Source: Bog-473 sp963738135 (GTDB lineage: Bacteria > Actinomycetota > Acidimicrobiia > Acidimicrobiales > RAAP-2). Taken from it: DNA of 64,000 nt. Position numbers and translations under genes: made by a program. The stretch covers positions 372,001-436,000 of the forward strand of contig CAVTVK010000004.1 of NCBI GenBank assembly GCA_963738135.1. Reading direction: 5' to 3'. Below, one piece after another: positions 44,044 to 53,049 of the stretch (position 1 is the first letter of the stretch; each line of letters begins with the position of its first letter). The notes beneath the pieces were generated by a model, which saw only the letters and a program-made list of their open reading frames with translations, searched no databases and had not been told where the DNA came from.

Positions 44044-45424
44044 TCAGTGCATCTGTCCGGATTCCACCTTGTCGTCCAGGGGGAGCTTCAAGAGCGCGTT
44101 TTCCACCACCTCACCGAGGGCTGGGTGAATCCAGTATTGACCTCTGGCCACGTCAGCGACTCGCTGGCCGTGCGCCATCGCCTGTATGAGTGGTGCAATG
44201 AGCAGCGAGGCATCGGGGCCAAGAATGTGGGCACCGAGAAGGGTCCCCGTTGCGGGATCGGCATAGACCTTGCAAAAACCGTCTTTGTCCCTGAGAGCCC
44301 ACCCAAGAGCGGTATCGCTGTATTCCTCAATGGCCTCCACGTAGTGCCGGCCTTCGAGATCTTGGGAGCGTGCCCCAACTGAGGCGATCTGAGGATGGCT
44401 GAACACGGCTGAGGGGACCCACTCATGGGGAAGTCGCCGTGGATCGTCGGGGTGGGAGATGTTGTGGGCGATTGTCCGCGCCTCGGCATTTGCGACGTGT
44501 TTGAGCTCGAAGGGCGAGCTCACATCCCCGAGCGCCCAGACGCCTGGCGCGGCCTGGCCGAAGTCGTCCACAATGACGTGACCGTCGTCACGGACGACAA
44601 CGCCAGCCAATTCGAGAGCGAGACCGTCGGTGTTCGGTCGCCGTCCCGTTGCGACCAACAGCGTCTCTCCACTGACTCGGCTTCCGTCCTCAAGCTCAAG
44701 AACGGTCTCAGAACCGTGGGCCTCGACCGCTGCCACCGAGGCGCTGAGATGGACTTTCCAGCGCTTTTCGACATTGGCCGTGAAACGTCTTGCGATCTCG
44801 GCGTCGAGAGTCTCCACCAGAGACGGAGCCATCGTGACGAGCGTGATGTCGACCCCAAGGCTCGAGAACACGTGCGCGAGCTCGGCGGCGACGTATCCCC
44901 CACCAAGGATCACCATGCTCGCCGGCAGCTCCTCGATCCACATGATCGTGTCCGACGTGTGGAATTCGACGTCCGCGCTCCGTACGACCGCCGGAACGAA
45001 TGGTCGGCCGCCCGTGGCGATGACGATCTGATCGGCTGCTATATGGACTCGGTCATCCACGACCAGCTCGTGGGGACCTGCAAACTGAGCGTGCCCCTCG
45101 AACAGCGTCACGTCCGTCGACTCGACACGGCCCTTTCTCCCCTTGGTCGAGACGGTTTTGATCCGTTGCAGGACCCGGCCCCGGATGGCGGGCCAATGTA
45201 CCGCTTCAAATTCTCGCTTGGATCCCCAACTGAGACGCTTGCCGGATGGTCATGGCCACATCCGCTGTGTGGACGAACATCTTGCTCGGAATGCAGCCGC
45301 GATTGACGCACGTTCCCCCGAAAGCGCCCGACTCGATAAGAGCTGCTCGTCGGCCGTCGAGGTCTTCCGGAATGACGACACCGCCAGACCCGGATCCGAT
45401 GACAGCCAGATCGAATCTTTCCAC
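44044..45424 (-). CDS. mtr: Mycothione reductase, frameshifted
   Basis: About 460 residues of a class I pyridine nucleotide-disulfide oxidoreductase. FAD motif VIGSGSGGVVIPEDL, redox-active GGTCVNRGCIPSKMF, AVHWPAIRGRVLQRI, then IATGGRPFVPAV, the NADPH motif VILGGGYVAAELAHVF, VWALGDVSSPFEL and the C-terminal YWIHPALGEVVENALL, which is the mycothione-reductase form. It reduces oxidised mycothiol with NADPH. One frame change near 45225 separates the first ~65 codons from the rest. The GTG at 45424 begins the domain; the frame extends upstream over the end of the LapA-like gene. Marks the host as an actinobacterium. Confidence 0.85.
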
Positions 45425-45461
45425 CTCGCGGGGAGCCGTCACCGGGGTCGCGGTCTGGACT

Positions 45462-45770
45462 CTATGCCTCTGGGTGAGACGCAGATGCCTCTGGGTGAAA
45501 CGCAGCCCGCCGGAGCTGCACAATGCGGGCAACGGCCACGATGATGACGACCAGTGCGCCTGCCGCGGCCGCGATCAGGAGCACCACCGCCGTGGGCGCT
45601 GTGCCATGAAACCACAGGAAGTTGACCGACGAGCGTTGCGTGTTTTGGGCGATGAAGACGACCAGCAAGACCAGGACGAACGCTGCGACGACCACTCCGG
45701 TCCAGCTCGCACTGATCCGCGTCCGGAGCGCCGTCGGGCGTTCATCGTGGTCATGCACAACGTTCGACAT
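45462..45770 (-). CDS. LapA-domain (DUF1049) membrane protein
   Basis: 102 residues with two membrane helices (VVVAAFVLVLLVVFIAQNTQ and AVVLLIAAAAGALVVIIVAV) joined by SSVNFLWFHGTAP, the LapA/DUF1049 pattern. The last 14 residues come from a 21-bp tandem duplication (FHPEASASHPEA). Function unknown in actinobacteria. A 12-bp palindrome lies 15 nt upstream of the ATG. Confidence 0.82.
   Translation of the reverse strand: MSNVVHDHDERPTALRTRISASWTGVVVAAFVLVLLVVFIAQNTQRSSVNFLWFHGTAPTAVVLLIAAAAGALVVIIVAVARIVQLRRAAFHPEASASHPEA
45464..45505. repeat. 21-bp tandem duplication
   Basis: Two adjacent copies starting ATGCCTCTGGGTGA, 20 of 21 bases alike. It encodes the HPEAS repeat at the C-terminus of the LapA-like protein and lies 40 nt ahead of the mycothione reductase start. 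Recent slippage duplication. Confidence 0.93.
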
Positions 45771-45784
45771 GGATAGCTACTGTT

Positions 45785-45796
45785 CTACCCGGGTAG
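45785..45796. promoter_or_regulatory. 12-bp palindrome upstream of LapA-like gene
   Basis: CTACCCGGGTAG is a perfect palindrome 15 nt before the ATG of the leftward LapA-like gene. Could be an operator at its promoter. No second copy was noticed in the window. Confidence 0.35.
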
Positions 45797-45851
45797 CACT
45801 CAGCCGAAACTGGTGCTGCCACCGATCTCGCTCGCGACGATCGGACCTGGC

Positions 45852-45865
45852 CCACAAGGTTGTGG
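45852..45865. promoter_or_regulatory. CCACAA-GG-TTGTGG inverted repeat
   Basis: Perfect 6-bp arms with a 2-nt centre in the space between the LapA-like and GNAT genes. A third half-site, CCACAAG, is at 45890. It may be an operator of the rightward GNAT gene about 115 nt away. Confidence 0.35.
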
Positions 45866-45981
45866 AGTTTCCCGCTCGTCGGTCCGTGTCCACAAGATGG
45901 AGGTGAGAGCGCAACCGTCGGAGTTGGCCTGCACTACCTTTATTCAGTCTCCTCATGAAGCGACGACAGCGGGGGTCGGAA

Positions 45982-46575
45982 ATGCAGGCTCGCATTGCGA
46001 ATCTCGAGGACACTGACGAGATCGCGAGAACTCTCGCCGAGGCGTTCTTCCTTGATCCCGTATGGGGGTGGGCGTTTGCGGATCCGGAGCGGCGTAAGGC
46101 CCAACACGAAGCCTGGTTCCGACTCCTCATCGGAAGCGCGCTTCCGCGTCAGTGGGTTTGGACGACTCCGGCCTATGAGGCCGTCTCACTGTGGGTACCT
46201 CCTGGTTGCTCTGAACTCAGCGAGTCTGACGAGGCGTTGCTGGAACCGATGCTCGAAGAAATGCTCGGTACACGAGCCCAGTTGGTCATGGACGTCTTTG
46301 ATCGCTTTGAGGTGGCTCACCCTCGAGATCAGGACCACTACTACCTCAGCCTGCTCGCCACCCACACTGATCATCGCGGCTCGGGTCTTGGGATGGGGTT
46401 GCTCGCTGACAACCTCGCTCGGGTCGATGCCGCACACATGCCCGCTTACCTGGAATCAACCAATCCTGCCAACCTTGGTCGATACGAGTCCGTTGGCTTT
46501 GCCGTCTACGGTACATTCGAGGTTCCTGGTGGCGGACCTGCCGTGACGACGATGTGGCGGGATCCATCTCCCTAA
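45982..46575 (+). CDS. GNAT-family N-acetyltransferase
   Basis: A 197-residue acetyl-CoA-dependent acetyltransferase: IANLEDTDEIARTLAEAFF, DPVWGWAF, a tryptophan-rich strand (WVWTTPAYEAVSLWVPPG) and the acetyl-CoA loop LLATHTDHRGSGLGMGLL (the Q/RxxGxG/A motif), ending LESTNPANLGRYESVGFAV. Substrate unknown. ATG 45982 was preferred because GGGGGTCGG stands upstream; an ATG nine codons earlier is also open. Confidence 0.88.
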   Translation: MQARIANLEDTDEIARTLAEAFFLDPVWGWAFADPERRKAQHEAWFRLLIGSALPRQWVWTTPAYEAVSLWVPPGCSELSESDEALLEPMLEEMLGTRAQLVMDVFDRFEVAHPRDQDHYYLSLLATHTDHRGSGLGMGLLADNLARVDAAHMPAYLESTNPANLGRYESVGFAVYGTFEVPGGGPAVTTMWRDPSP

Positions 46576-46689
46576 GGGCATTCACGAGTCCGTTCTCGCC
46601 AGATGAACCACGCTGGGATCGACCGACGACTGCCGCACGGTTCCAGGAGGCGGTCGATCTTGGAGGCGGCTACAAACGGAGGGCAACGA

Positions 46690-47064
46690 GTGAAGATCAC
46701 GAGGTTTCACCACGTGTCGGTGAACTGCAATGACACCCCACTGGCCGAGATGGTGTCGTTCTACGATGGTGTCTTCGGACTGGGCTCGAAGGAACGTCCC
46801 GAGATCCCGGGCATCCCGGGCCACTGGTACGACGTTTCCGATCAAGAGTTGCACGTCGTAGGTGCTCCACCCCGGGGGACTCAGATCGACTCAACGGGAA
46901 ACCACTTTTGTGTCGCGGTGGAGGACCTTGACGAGGCCATAGCGGAACTCGAGGAGCGCGAGATCCCCTACGAGCGAGCTGTGCAGGGAGCAGGAACGGT
47001 TCAGATTTGGATCAACGATCCGGCCGGAAACACGATCGAACTACAGCAGGACCGAGCATGCTGA
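46690..47064 (+). CDS. VOC-superfamily (glyoxalase-like) protein
   Basis: 124 residues, vicinal-oxygen-chelate fold: ITRFHHVSVNCNDT with the first metal His, FYDGVFGLGSKERPEIPG, ELHVVGAP, NHFCVAVEDLDEAIAELEE, and DPAGNTIELQQ with the last Glu. Such proteins are glyoxalases, dioxygenases or epimerases. GTG start with GGAGGG upstream. The stop overlaps the ABM-domain gene by 7 nt, so the two proteins are co-translated. Confidence 0.87.
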   Translation: MKITRFHHVSVNCNDTPLAEMVSFYDGVFGLGSKERPEIPGIPGHWYDVSDQELHVVGAPPRGTQIDSTGNHFCVAVEDLDEAIAELEEREIPYERAVQGAGTVQIWINDPAGNTIELQQDRAC

Positions 47065-47342
47065 TAATCGCCGGCCATTTGACCGTTGATCCCTCCCACC
47101 GAGCAGCATTTCTCGCTGCCAACGCGGATGTCGTCGGCCAAGCCCGTCAAGCCACTGGATGCCTCGACTTCGTGCAGGCAGCCGATCCGATTGACCCCAG
47201 CCGGATCAACATCTTCGAACGGTGGGACACGGAGGAACATCTGCTCATCTTCCGAGGAGCTGGACAGCCGGAATCCGATTCGCCGCCGATTCAGTCTGCC
47301 GACGTCAAGCGGTACATCATCTCGGCGATCGATAATCCTTAG
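47058..47342 (+). CDS. Antibiotic biosynthesis monooxygenase (ABM) domain protein
   Basis: 94 residues with the dimeric ferredoxin-like ABM fold: MLIIAGHLTVDPSHRAAF, ARQATGCLDFVQAADPIDP, INIFERWDTEEHLLIF. Family members are cofactor-free monooxygenases or heme-degrading enzymes; this one is likely a small quinone or phenol monooxygenase. Overlaps the VOC gene, with which it probably works. Confidence 0.85.
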   Translation: MLIIAGHLTVDPSHRAAFLAANADVVGQARQATGCLDFVQAADPIDPSRINIFERWDTEEHLLIFRGAGQPESDSPPIQSADVKRYIISAIDNP

Positions 47343-47481
47343 ATCAGACGGCTCAGAGTGTTGCTTCTTACCGAGAGGGTCGTTGCATTCCCCTCCTGGC
47401 CGTGAAACGGACACATGGTATCCGTCACTCACCTTCCAGAGTGCGTCGACCGCGCGACCAGCGGACGATCCCAGGGCTTGA

Positions 47482-47730
47482 TTACGGGCCGTTTTCGCCA
47501 TTCGGCATGCTCTCGCTGCCATGCTCTTGGCGATCAGCGTCCACTTCCTTACCGAGACGGCGGAGTTGGCCCGAACTAATCCCCTTCACCAGTTGCTCGA
47601 GCACCTGTGACCGATCCGATTCGGGCAGCACCTCAATGGCCTCGAGCACCTTCGCGCTTATCTGTTCATCCGAGGCGTGCGGACCTAGCTCCCCACTTAT
47701 TCGTGCGATCAGCTCGGCCACGTCTTCCAT
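47482..47730 (-). CDS. Small hypothetical protein
   Basis: 82 residues, acidic and probably helical: MEDVAELIARISGELG, then SDEQISAKVLEAIEVLPESD and VLEQLVKGISSGQLRRLG, ending in a polar tail. No family recognised. The start is well supported by GAGGAGG eight nt upstream. Lies behind the methyltransferase on the same strand, 98 nt apart, and converges with the ABM gene. Confidence 0.6.
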   Translation of the reverse strand: MEDVAELIARISGELGPHASDEQISAKVLEAIEVLPESDRSQVLEQLVKGISSGQLRRLGKEVDADRQEHGSESMPNGENGP

Positions 47731-47828
47731 GATTGCCTCCTCAATGAAGAGGTTAGGGCGCCGTACCCCAGCCGACCACCCGGTCTCGGCTTCGGTGTCG
47801 TGCCGGCCTGCTGAAGGCAGACGAGGCA

Positions 47829-48965
47829 CTACTCGGGAGGGACTCTGCCCATCCTGAGTGACCTGACGAGCCTGGTTTGCAAGAGTCGGCGAGCCAGAGG
47901 GGCAGCCAAGACTCTCGTCAATTGGGAATACAGAAAGCTGCTCCGAATGGTGTCCAGCTCTCGGTGGAGATCGCGGTTGGCGGCCTGGAGGCCATACAAC
48001 TCCCACGAGAGGGCGCCGAGCACTGACGGCTCGTAGTACTTCCCACCGTTCTGAACCGCCTGCGCTTCCCGCACATTCTCCGCGACTTCCCATCCGGTCA
48101 AGGCCGCTTCATTGGAAAGGACCTTCTTGTTGGGCTGCGCAGTGAAGTACGCGAAGAGAGCCGATTGTGGATTCTCGGAAAGGTACTCAGCATCGCGGTC
48201 CAGAACGACTTGACCCCAGTGTTCACGTTCACCACGATCCACGCCAAAGAGTTGCGCATTGTGCGTGAGAACCGGATAAGCAAGTGCTCCACCCAGCGGA
48301 ACAAATTCGTCAACGTGGAAATACCGACGCAGGGTCTCAACAATGAGTTCGGAATGCACCGCTTCGGTCGGATCAACCTGTACGAACAGATCCAGCAACG
48401 GATAGGCCATTGACTGCCGGACCTGTTCAGGAAGGGTCTCGTTCACTTTGCTGGCCTGATCCCAGGCGTCGAAGGAATACTGGTTCCTGTGCGGTCCGAC
48501 ATAGTCGAACGATATGAACCACCCATCCTCGGGCAGGAGTTGACAAATGCTCCTGAACACTCGGTCGAGCCGCATCACGTGGTGAGCGGCAGCGTGGTTC
48601 ACAACCAGGTCGAAGTGCCCCACAGGGAGCGCGTCCGAGTTGACGTTCGTCTGAACGTAGCGAATGCGCCGACCTTCGGCCAGACATCTCGCCTCATCGA
48701 GAAGGGTTTCGGAGTAATCAATGCCGATGGCCTCTCTGATCAGTCCTCCATCGAGCATCTCGCGCTCAACCCAGCCATTCCCGCAGTTCAAGATGAGCGC
48801 TCGCTCGAAAACCTTCCCGGTTCTGCTGGCGAAATGTCTCCACCAGTTGACCGACTCGTCACCGGAGATTCGGCGGTTGATCATCCGGTTCGTGCAGTCG
48901 AGGTTGTTCCAGTACTGACCCTCGTAATAGACCTCGGGGTTTTCGTTCACGTCTAATGGGGGCAT
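47829..48965 (-). CDS. Class I SAM-dependent methyltransferase
   Basis: 378 residues. The N-terminal YYEGQYWNNLDCTNRMINRRI is followed by a methyltransferase core: RALILNCGNGWVEREML (SAM motif I), AIGIDYSETLLDEAR, RYVQTNVNSDALPVGHFDLVVNHAAAHHV, and LLPEDGWFISFDYVGPH. The C-terminal third is helical, with a basic end (ARRLLQTRLVRSLRMGR). This form occurs in cell-surface glycan clusters, but no glycosyltransferase is nearby. The start is uncertain; the ATG at 48965 precedes PPLDVNENPEVYYEG, and the frame is open upstream to 49136. Base use is less GC-rich than in the catabolic island. Confidence 0.83.
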   Translation of the reverse strand: MPPLDVNENPEVYYEGQYWNNLDCTNRMINRRISGDESVNWWRHFASRTGKVFERALILNCGNGWVEREMLDGGLIREAIGIDYSETLLDEARCLAEGRRIRYVQTNVNSDALPVGHFDLVVNHAAAHHVMRLDRVFRSICQLLPEDGWFISFDYVGPHRNQYSFDAWDQASKVNETLPEQVRQSMAYPLLDLFVQVDPTEAVHSELIVETLRRYFHVDEFVPLGGALAYPVLTHNAQLFGVDRGEREHWGQVVLDRDAEYLSENPQSALFAYFTAQPNKKVLSNEAALTGWEVAENVREAQAVQNGGKYYEPSVLGALSWELYGLQAANRDLHRELDTIRSSFLYSQLTRVLAAPLARRLLQTRLVRSLRMGRVPPE

Positions 48966-49650
48966 GATTCGCTGAACCTTGCGTTCTTCATCCGTTGGTA
49001 CACCGGGTGGATCAGTATCCCAGATCACCTCCGAGGTGGGTCTGGATGACTTTGACGGCCCATACGTACCGGGTCCCGGCAGACAACGTCGTGGACACCG
49101 TGGTGGGCCGCAGACCGTCTGGGATTTGGAATACAACGGAACACGAGAGGACGAACGGAAAGACCTCGGACCATGGGGGCCCCTCGGCGCTCGACACTGT
49201 CGTGAAGACCGGGGCCGCGCCGACCGGCAACGAGAGCGCCAACACTGACGACGGGGTGACTGGACTGATCAGCGCTGTCCGCTCCCAACGGTTTTGACAA
49301 TCCAGATCAGCCCTCCTTTTCCGGTTTCTCAGGTCACCGACTTGGCGAGAGAGGCACGCGGGATCAGCCGAGGGATGAACATTCTCGGAGCTCTGCCGAG
49401 GCTCCAGCCGGCCAGGGCCACGGTCTACAGAGCGAGCTTGGGCACGAGGCGGCGGCGGGCCCATCACCGGCTCGCATCGGGCAGAGAATTTGGCAGCTCG
49501 TTTGTCCTGCAACGTCACGGGAGTTTCTAGGAACCCGTCAACCCGTCAACCCGTCAACCCGTCACGTGGCAACCGGTCGCAACGGCGTGAGATCGAAGAG
49601 AGTGGAGCAACGTCGACCCAGAGTCTGAACACCCGGTGCACGGCAGCGCT
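48966..49650. other. No convincing gene
   Basis: About 685 nt between two leftward genes. A minus-strand open frame (49012-49518) has no recognisable domain or start signal, and the plus-strand frames look like chance. A four-unit 8-bp tandem repeat lies near the right end. The methyltransferase promoter should be here. Confidence 0.5.
49532..49563. repeat. 8-bp tandem repeat, four units
   Basis: Four exact copies of AACCCGTC, followed by ACGTGG. Lies in a gene-free stretch about 90 nt beyond the stop of the leftward VOC gene. No function is evident. Confidence 0.95.
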
Positions 49651-50016
49651 CTACCTAACCTGATGGGCCATCTGGAATATGTTGCCGAACGGATCACGCA
49701 CCATGGCCCGACGGTCGCCGTATGGCGTTTCGAGAGGTTCTTCCAGCGAGTCGGCGCCAGCATCGAGCGCCCGGCGGTAGGCGTCGTCCGCATCATCGAC
49801 ATACACGTACAAGAAGGCCGGGAACGGATCACGCTCGATCGCCGGTGAGACCATCACCAGCGAGTTCCCGATCACTATCTCGGCGGGGCGCCCGGGATCA
49901 ATAGATCCCGTTGCTCCGAATACCTCCCGAAGAAAGTCGACCTGCGCGGCCACATCCTCGACGACGATGCGAGGCGTTATCGAGTGGTACCCCTGCCGAG
50001 CGACCCTCGAGGGCAT
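49651..50016 (-). CDS. VOC-superfamily protein (glyoxalase/PhnB-like)
   Basis: 121 residues: HSITPRIVVEDVAAQVDFLREVFGA, then VIGNSLVMVSPA, FLYVYVDDADDAYRRALDAGA and YGDRRAMVRDPFGNIFQMAHQV. The pattern is that of PhnB/glyoxalase-like proteins, some of which confer drug resistance by binding; the reaction is unknown. Single gene with no operon partner. Distinct from the VOC protein at 46690. Confidence 0.86.
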   Translation of the reverse strand: MPSRVARQGYHSITPRIVVEDVAAQVDFLREVFGATGSIDPGRPAEIVIGNSLVMVSPAIERDPFPAFLYVYVDDADDAYRRALDAGADSLEEPLETPYGDRRAMVRDPFGNIFQMAHQVR

Positions 50017-50417
50017 GACTCAGTATTCCACTGTCCCGACATTCGAGTACGTATCGAGCTGAGGCATGCCTTATGTCATCATTCAGGAGCCAGGGTTGGT
50101 CGCCGTCAACGGTCACATGTATCGCGACCGACGGCGATGGTGCCGACTCCGGATAGCCACAGAGGGCCGGACCGACGAGGTCCCCCGGGCCGACCGCAAC
50201 TGGCGCTGAAGTGAATGCACCGACGAGGACGGTCGGCACACATCGCATTATGTTCACCGCCACGATATTCGGGACGTCCTGACCCGCCTGCAGGCCGAGT
50301 GCGCCAGACTGATCGGCGAGGTGGCGCGGGTACGTCGAAGCGTGCGCATCCGCATTGGCTCTAGTGTCGCTCCGATTGCTCTCTGATAGTTCCGACCCCG
50401 AATGAAGGGAGACGACA
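50017..50417. other. Intergenic, no gene recognised
   Basis: About 400 nt between divergent genes (VOC leftward, thioredoxin-like rightward). Open frames on either strand show no domain. Only the ribosome site AAGGGAG for the 50418 gene stands out. Confidence 0.5.
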
Positions 50418-50969
50418 ATGACGACTGATGGCGTGGCTGCGCCAAGTGGACACACGCCACAAGGTGGCGTCATCGTCGGGAGGACCAACGCGAGAAGGAG
50501 CATGATCCTCTTCGAGGACCCGCAGTGTCCTTACTGCCGACAGTTCGAAGAGATGAATGGCGCGCACGTCATGGCCGCTGTAGGTGTCGGTGAATTGGCC
50601 GTTGAATATCGGATGCGCTGCTTTCTGGGCCCGGAGTCGGTGCGAGCCGACAACGCTCTCGCCCTTGCGGCGGAGGCGGATCGCTTTGACGAGCTCCGGA
50701 AGGCCCTGTTCGCCGCGCAACCGCCGGAGGGGACGGGCGGCTTCACGAAGAGCGACCTCGTGGGACTCGGAGCACAAGTCGGCCTTCGCGACTCGAACTT
50801 TGTTTCCGGAATACAAGGAGCTCGATACGAGCCTTGGGTGCTGAGACGCGAGGAGCTCTACCAGGACGAGGATCCACAAGGAACGCCGGCGGCCTGGCTC
50901 GACGGACGCCCACTCGACTCGAGCGTTCTGTTCGACGCGCCGCGGCTCGCCAAGATCCTTCGCGATTGA
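50418..50969 (+). CDS. DsbA-like thioredoxin-fold protein (CPYC)
   Basis: 183 residues of the thioredoxin_4/DsbA-like group: GGVIVGRTNARRSMILFEDPQ, active site CPYCRQF, a helical insert with FDELRKALFAAQPPE, and GTPAAWLDGRPL with the cis-proline. No signal peptide, so probably cytosolic. May act as a disulfide or mycothiol-linked oxidoreductase. AAGGGAG lies upstream of the ATG. Confidence 0.85.
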   Translation: MTTDGVAAPSGHTPQGGVIVGRTNARRSMILFEDPQCPYCRQFEEMNGAHVMAAVGVGELAVEYRMRCFLGPESVRADNALALAAEADRFDELRKALFAAQPPEGTGGFTKSDLVGLGAQVGLRDSNFVSGIQGARYEPWVLRREELYQDEDPQGTPAAWLDGRPLDSSVLFDAPRLAKILRD

Positions 50970-51244
50970 CCGTTGCAATCAGCCGACTCCAAGGAGAGAT
51001 GGGTGTCGTCGAGGGCACAGAGCATCGCCAGTGAGATCGGAGCGGCTGTTCCACCGCGACCGCGGCGGATTTGTACAGCCCGGCCAGGTGATGATCGGGC
51101 CGTCCGCCTGCAGCAAGAGGCGCTTTTGCCGCGGCGTTCGGGGCGGTCATCGCCGCGATGCACGTCCGCAACCGCATCCCCGCACATCGCATTTCGATAC
51201 TGGGGAATTCCCGCCCGGGACCGGATGGTACTCCCCCTGGAATA

Positions 51245-51258
51245 CGAACATATGTTCG
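51245..51258. promoter_or_regulatory. SOS box (LexA operator) of dinB
   Basis: CGAACATATGTTCG is a perfect palindrome and matches the Gram-positive/actinobacterial LexA consensus CGAACRNRYGTTYG. It ends 16 nt before the dinB GTG. TACAGT at 51261 could be the -10, which would place the transcript start at or next to the GTG, so a leaderless mRNA is likely. Confidence 0.88.
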
Positions 51259-51274
51259 TCTACAGTGAGCACAG

Positions 51275-52561
51275 GTGGAGCCTCCGCCGGCCGGGCGAGC
51301 GACGATCCTGCATGCCGATCTCGATGCCTTCTACGCGTCAGTCGAGCAACTGTTGGACCCCTCGCTGCGGAACCGGCCCATCGCCGTGGGCGGCAGTGTG
51401 GTGCTGGCGGCATCGTATGAAGCCAGGAGCTACGGCGTCCGCGGCGGCATGCCAGCCTGGCGGGCCCGTCAGCTTTGCGGTGATCTCCTTTTCGTGGGCG
51501 GCCACTTCGGGCGCTACCAGCAGTTTGGCGACGACGTTGTATCTGTCTTTCATGACTTCACCCCCCGAGTCGAGCGGGTGTCGATAGATGAGGCATTCCT
51601 CGACGTTGCCGGCGCCGTCCATCTTTTCGGAGCGCCCACTGAGATAGCGGCAGCCATCCGCCGACGGGTTCGCGAAGAGATCGGTCTGCCTTTGTCGGTT
51701 GGCGTGGCCCGCACGAAGCACCTCGCCAAGGTGGCGTCACAGGCGGCCAAGCCTGACGGACTCGTCGCCGTGGAACCGGGCGACGAGAGCAGCTTTCTCG
51801 AACCCCTTCCCATCGGGCTGATATGGGGCGTCGGCCCAACGACAGAACGCCGCCTGCAGCAGGCCGGGATCTCCACTATCGGGCAATTGGCCAGTGCCGG
51901 CAGCCCGATCCTGGGCAGCCTGCTCGGTCAGGCTGCCGGGACAAAGCTGGCCGCTCTCTCAGCCAATGTCGATGCGCGGGCAGTGGAGACGCCGGCCCGG
52001 TCGAAGTCAATGGGTGCGCAGGCCGCCCTCGGACGGCGGGATCCAACTCCGGAACTCATCCGAGAGACGCTCGGCTACCTGGTCGACAGGGTTGCCGGTC
52101 GCCTGCGAAAGGCAACCTTGGCCGGTCGGACAGTGACCGTACGGGTCCGCTTCCCTCACCTGCGCTCTGTGACCCGGTCTGTCACGCTGTCCGTTGCGAT
52201 CTCGACCACGCTCACGTTGACTGAGGTGGCTGAAAGGCTCGCCCACTCGGCCATCCTCGACAACGAGCGAGAACGAGAAATCACGCTCATCGCTGTTTCC
52301 GTCTCCAACTTGCACCCAGACCATTCCTTGCAGCTCGAGCTACCCCTCGATTCCACCAATGTGCGGCAAAATTTGGGCACCCCACGTGGATTCGTCGTCG
52401 AAGCCTCCAGATGGGGGGTGGACCGGTCCATTGATGCAATTCGGGACAAGTTCGGACGGACTGCCGTCGGTTACGCCACTGTCGCGCTTTCCGCGGCCGA
52501 TCGAGTTCCCGAAGAGTTCCGCGAACTGACCGAGCGAGGACCAGGCGGCAACCAGGCATAA
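51275..52561 (+). CDS. dinB: DNA polymerase IV (Y-family)
   Basis: 428 residues of a translesion polymerase. The palm has ILHADLDAFYASVEQ (first catalytic Asp), ASYEARSYGVRGGM, and VSIDEAFLDV (Asp-Glu pair), plus the helix-hairpin-helix region GLIWGVGPTTERRLQQAGI and the little-finger domain after residue ~245. There is no QLxLF-type clamp-binding end; instead LQLELPLD near residue 350 may serve. Start is GTG directly after an SOS box, so it is induced by DNA damage through LexA. The following 490 nt hold no gene. Confidence 0.94.
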   Translation: MEPPPAGRATILHADLDAFYASVEQLLDPSLRNRPIAVGGSVVLAASYEARSYGVRGGMPAWRARQLCGDLLFVGGHFGRYQQFGDDVVSVFHDFTPRVERVSIDEAFLDVAGAVHLFGAPTEIAAAIRRRVREEIGLPLSVGVARTKHLAKVASQAAKPDGLVAVEPGDESSFLEPLPIGLIWGVGPTTERRLQQAGISTIGQLASAGSPILGSLLGQAAGTKLAALSANVDARAVETPARSKSMGAQAALGRRDPTPELIRETLGYLVDRVAGRLRKATLAGRTVTVRVRFPHLRSVTRSVTLSVAISTTLTLTEVAERLAHSAILDNEREREITLIAVSVSNLHPDHSLQLELPLDSTNVRQNLGTPRGFVVEASRWGVDRSIDAIRDKFGRTAVGYATVALSAADRVPEEFRELTERGPGGNQA

Positions 52562-53049
52562 GGCTCGAGGTGCCGCGCCTACCTCAACACCGTCTGATGG
52601 ACATGGGAGCAACCAGCATCGAGAGAACGGATGGGTCACTCCCATGAGTCCGCGGGAGATCCGCCCCACTGGGCGTCGAAGTCTCAGAGCAGAGGGATTC
52701 AGGTAGGCGGTCGCACTAACCCGCGATGTCGGACAGTCGCAGGGCAAAGTGCCACAAGCTTCTAGAGCCTGACTCGAAGATCGGGTGCACGTTGAGTGTG
52801 AACTGTGACGCGATCTGAGAGTTTCCTCAGGTCGCTGATGCGGCGAAGTGAACAGTTCACCTTCCCGTCACCCACTGCGGGTTGGCCGATCCTCAGCGGG
52901 TAAGACTGATGCTGCGCGGGTCCCACAAATCTACCTCTTGGCTTTCGATGAGATGACGCTCGTAGTTCCCCTTACGGCGTTCGAGACAGTGGAGACAGAG
53001 AAGTCCGAGTTGATCCGGCTGACGAGCAGAGCACACAGAAGGAGACACC
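52562..53049. other. Intergenic with a palindrome, no gene
   Basis: About 490 nt between dinB and the secreted glycosidase. No plausible reading frame. It contains GTGAACAGTTCAC (52848-52860), a perfect 13-bp palindrome, with a related GTGAACTGTGAC at 52798, probably operator elements for the downstream gene, and AGAAGGAGA as its ribosome site. Confidence 0.5.
52848..52860. promoter_or_regulatory. Palindrome GTGAACAGTTCAC
   Basis: Perfect 13-bp palindrome about 190 nt upstream of the glycosidase gene, with a half-related sequence GTGAACTGTGAC 50 nt before it. The layout suggests a dimeric regulator with two sites. Confidence 0.4.

Noticed and set aside
44044..45424. E3 (dihydrolipoyl dehydrogenase) partner for the orphan E1
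   Set aside because: Sequence motifs (redox loop and the C-terminal HPALGEVVENALL) fit mycothione reductase, and the gene is 32 kb away.
49012..49518. A 168-codon minus-strand frame
   Set aside because: No recognisable domain or ribosome site; composition resembles chance reading. A real secreted beta-rich protein cannot be excluded, but there is no support.
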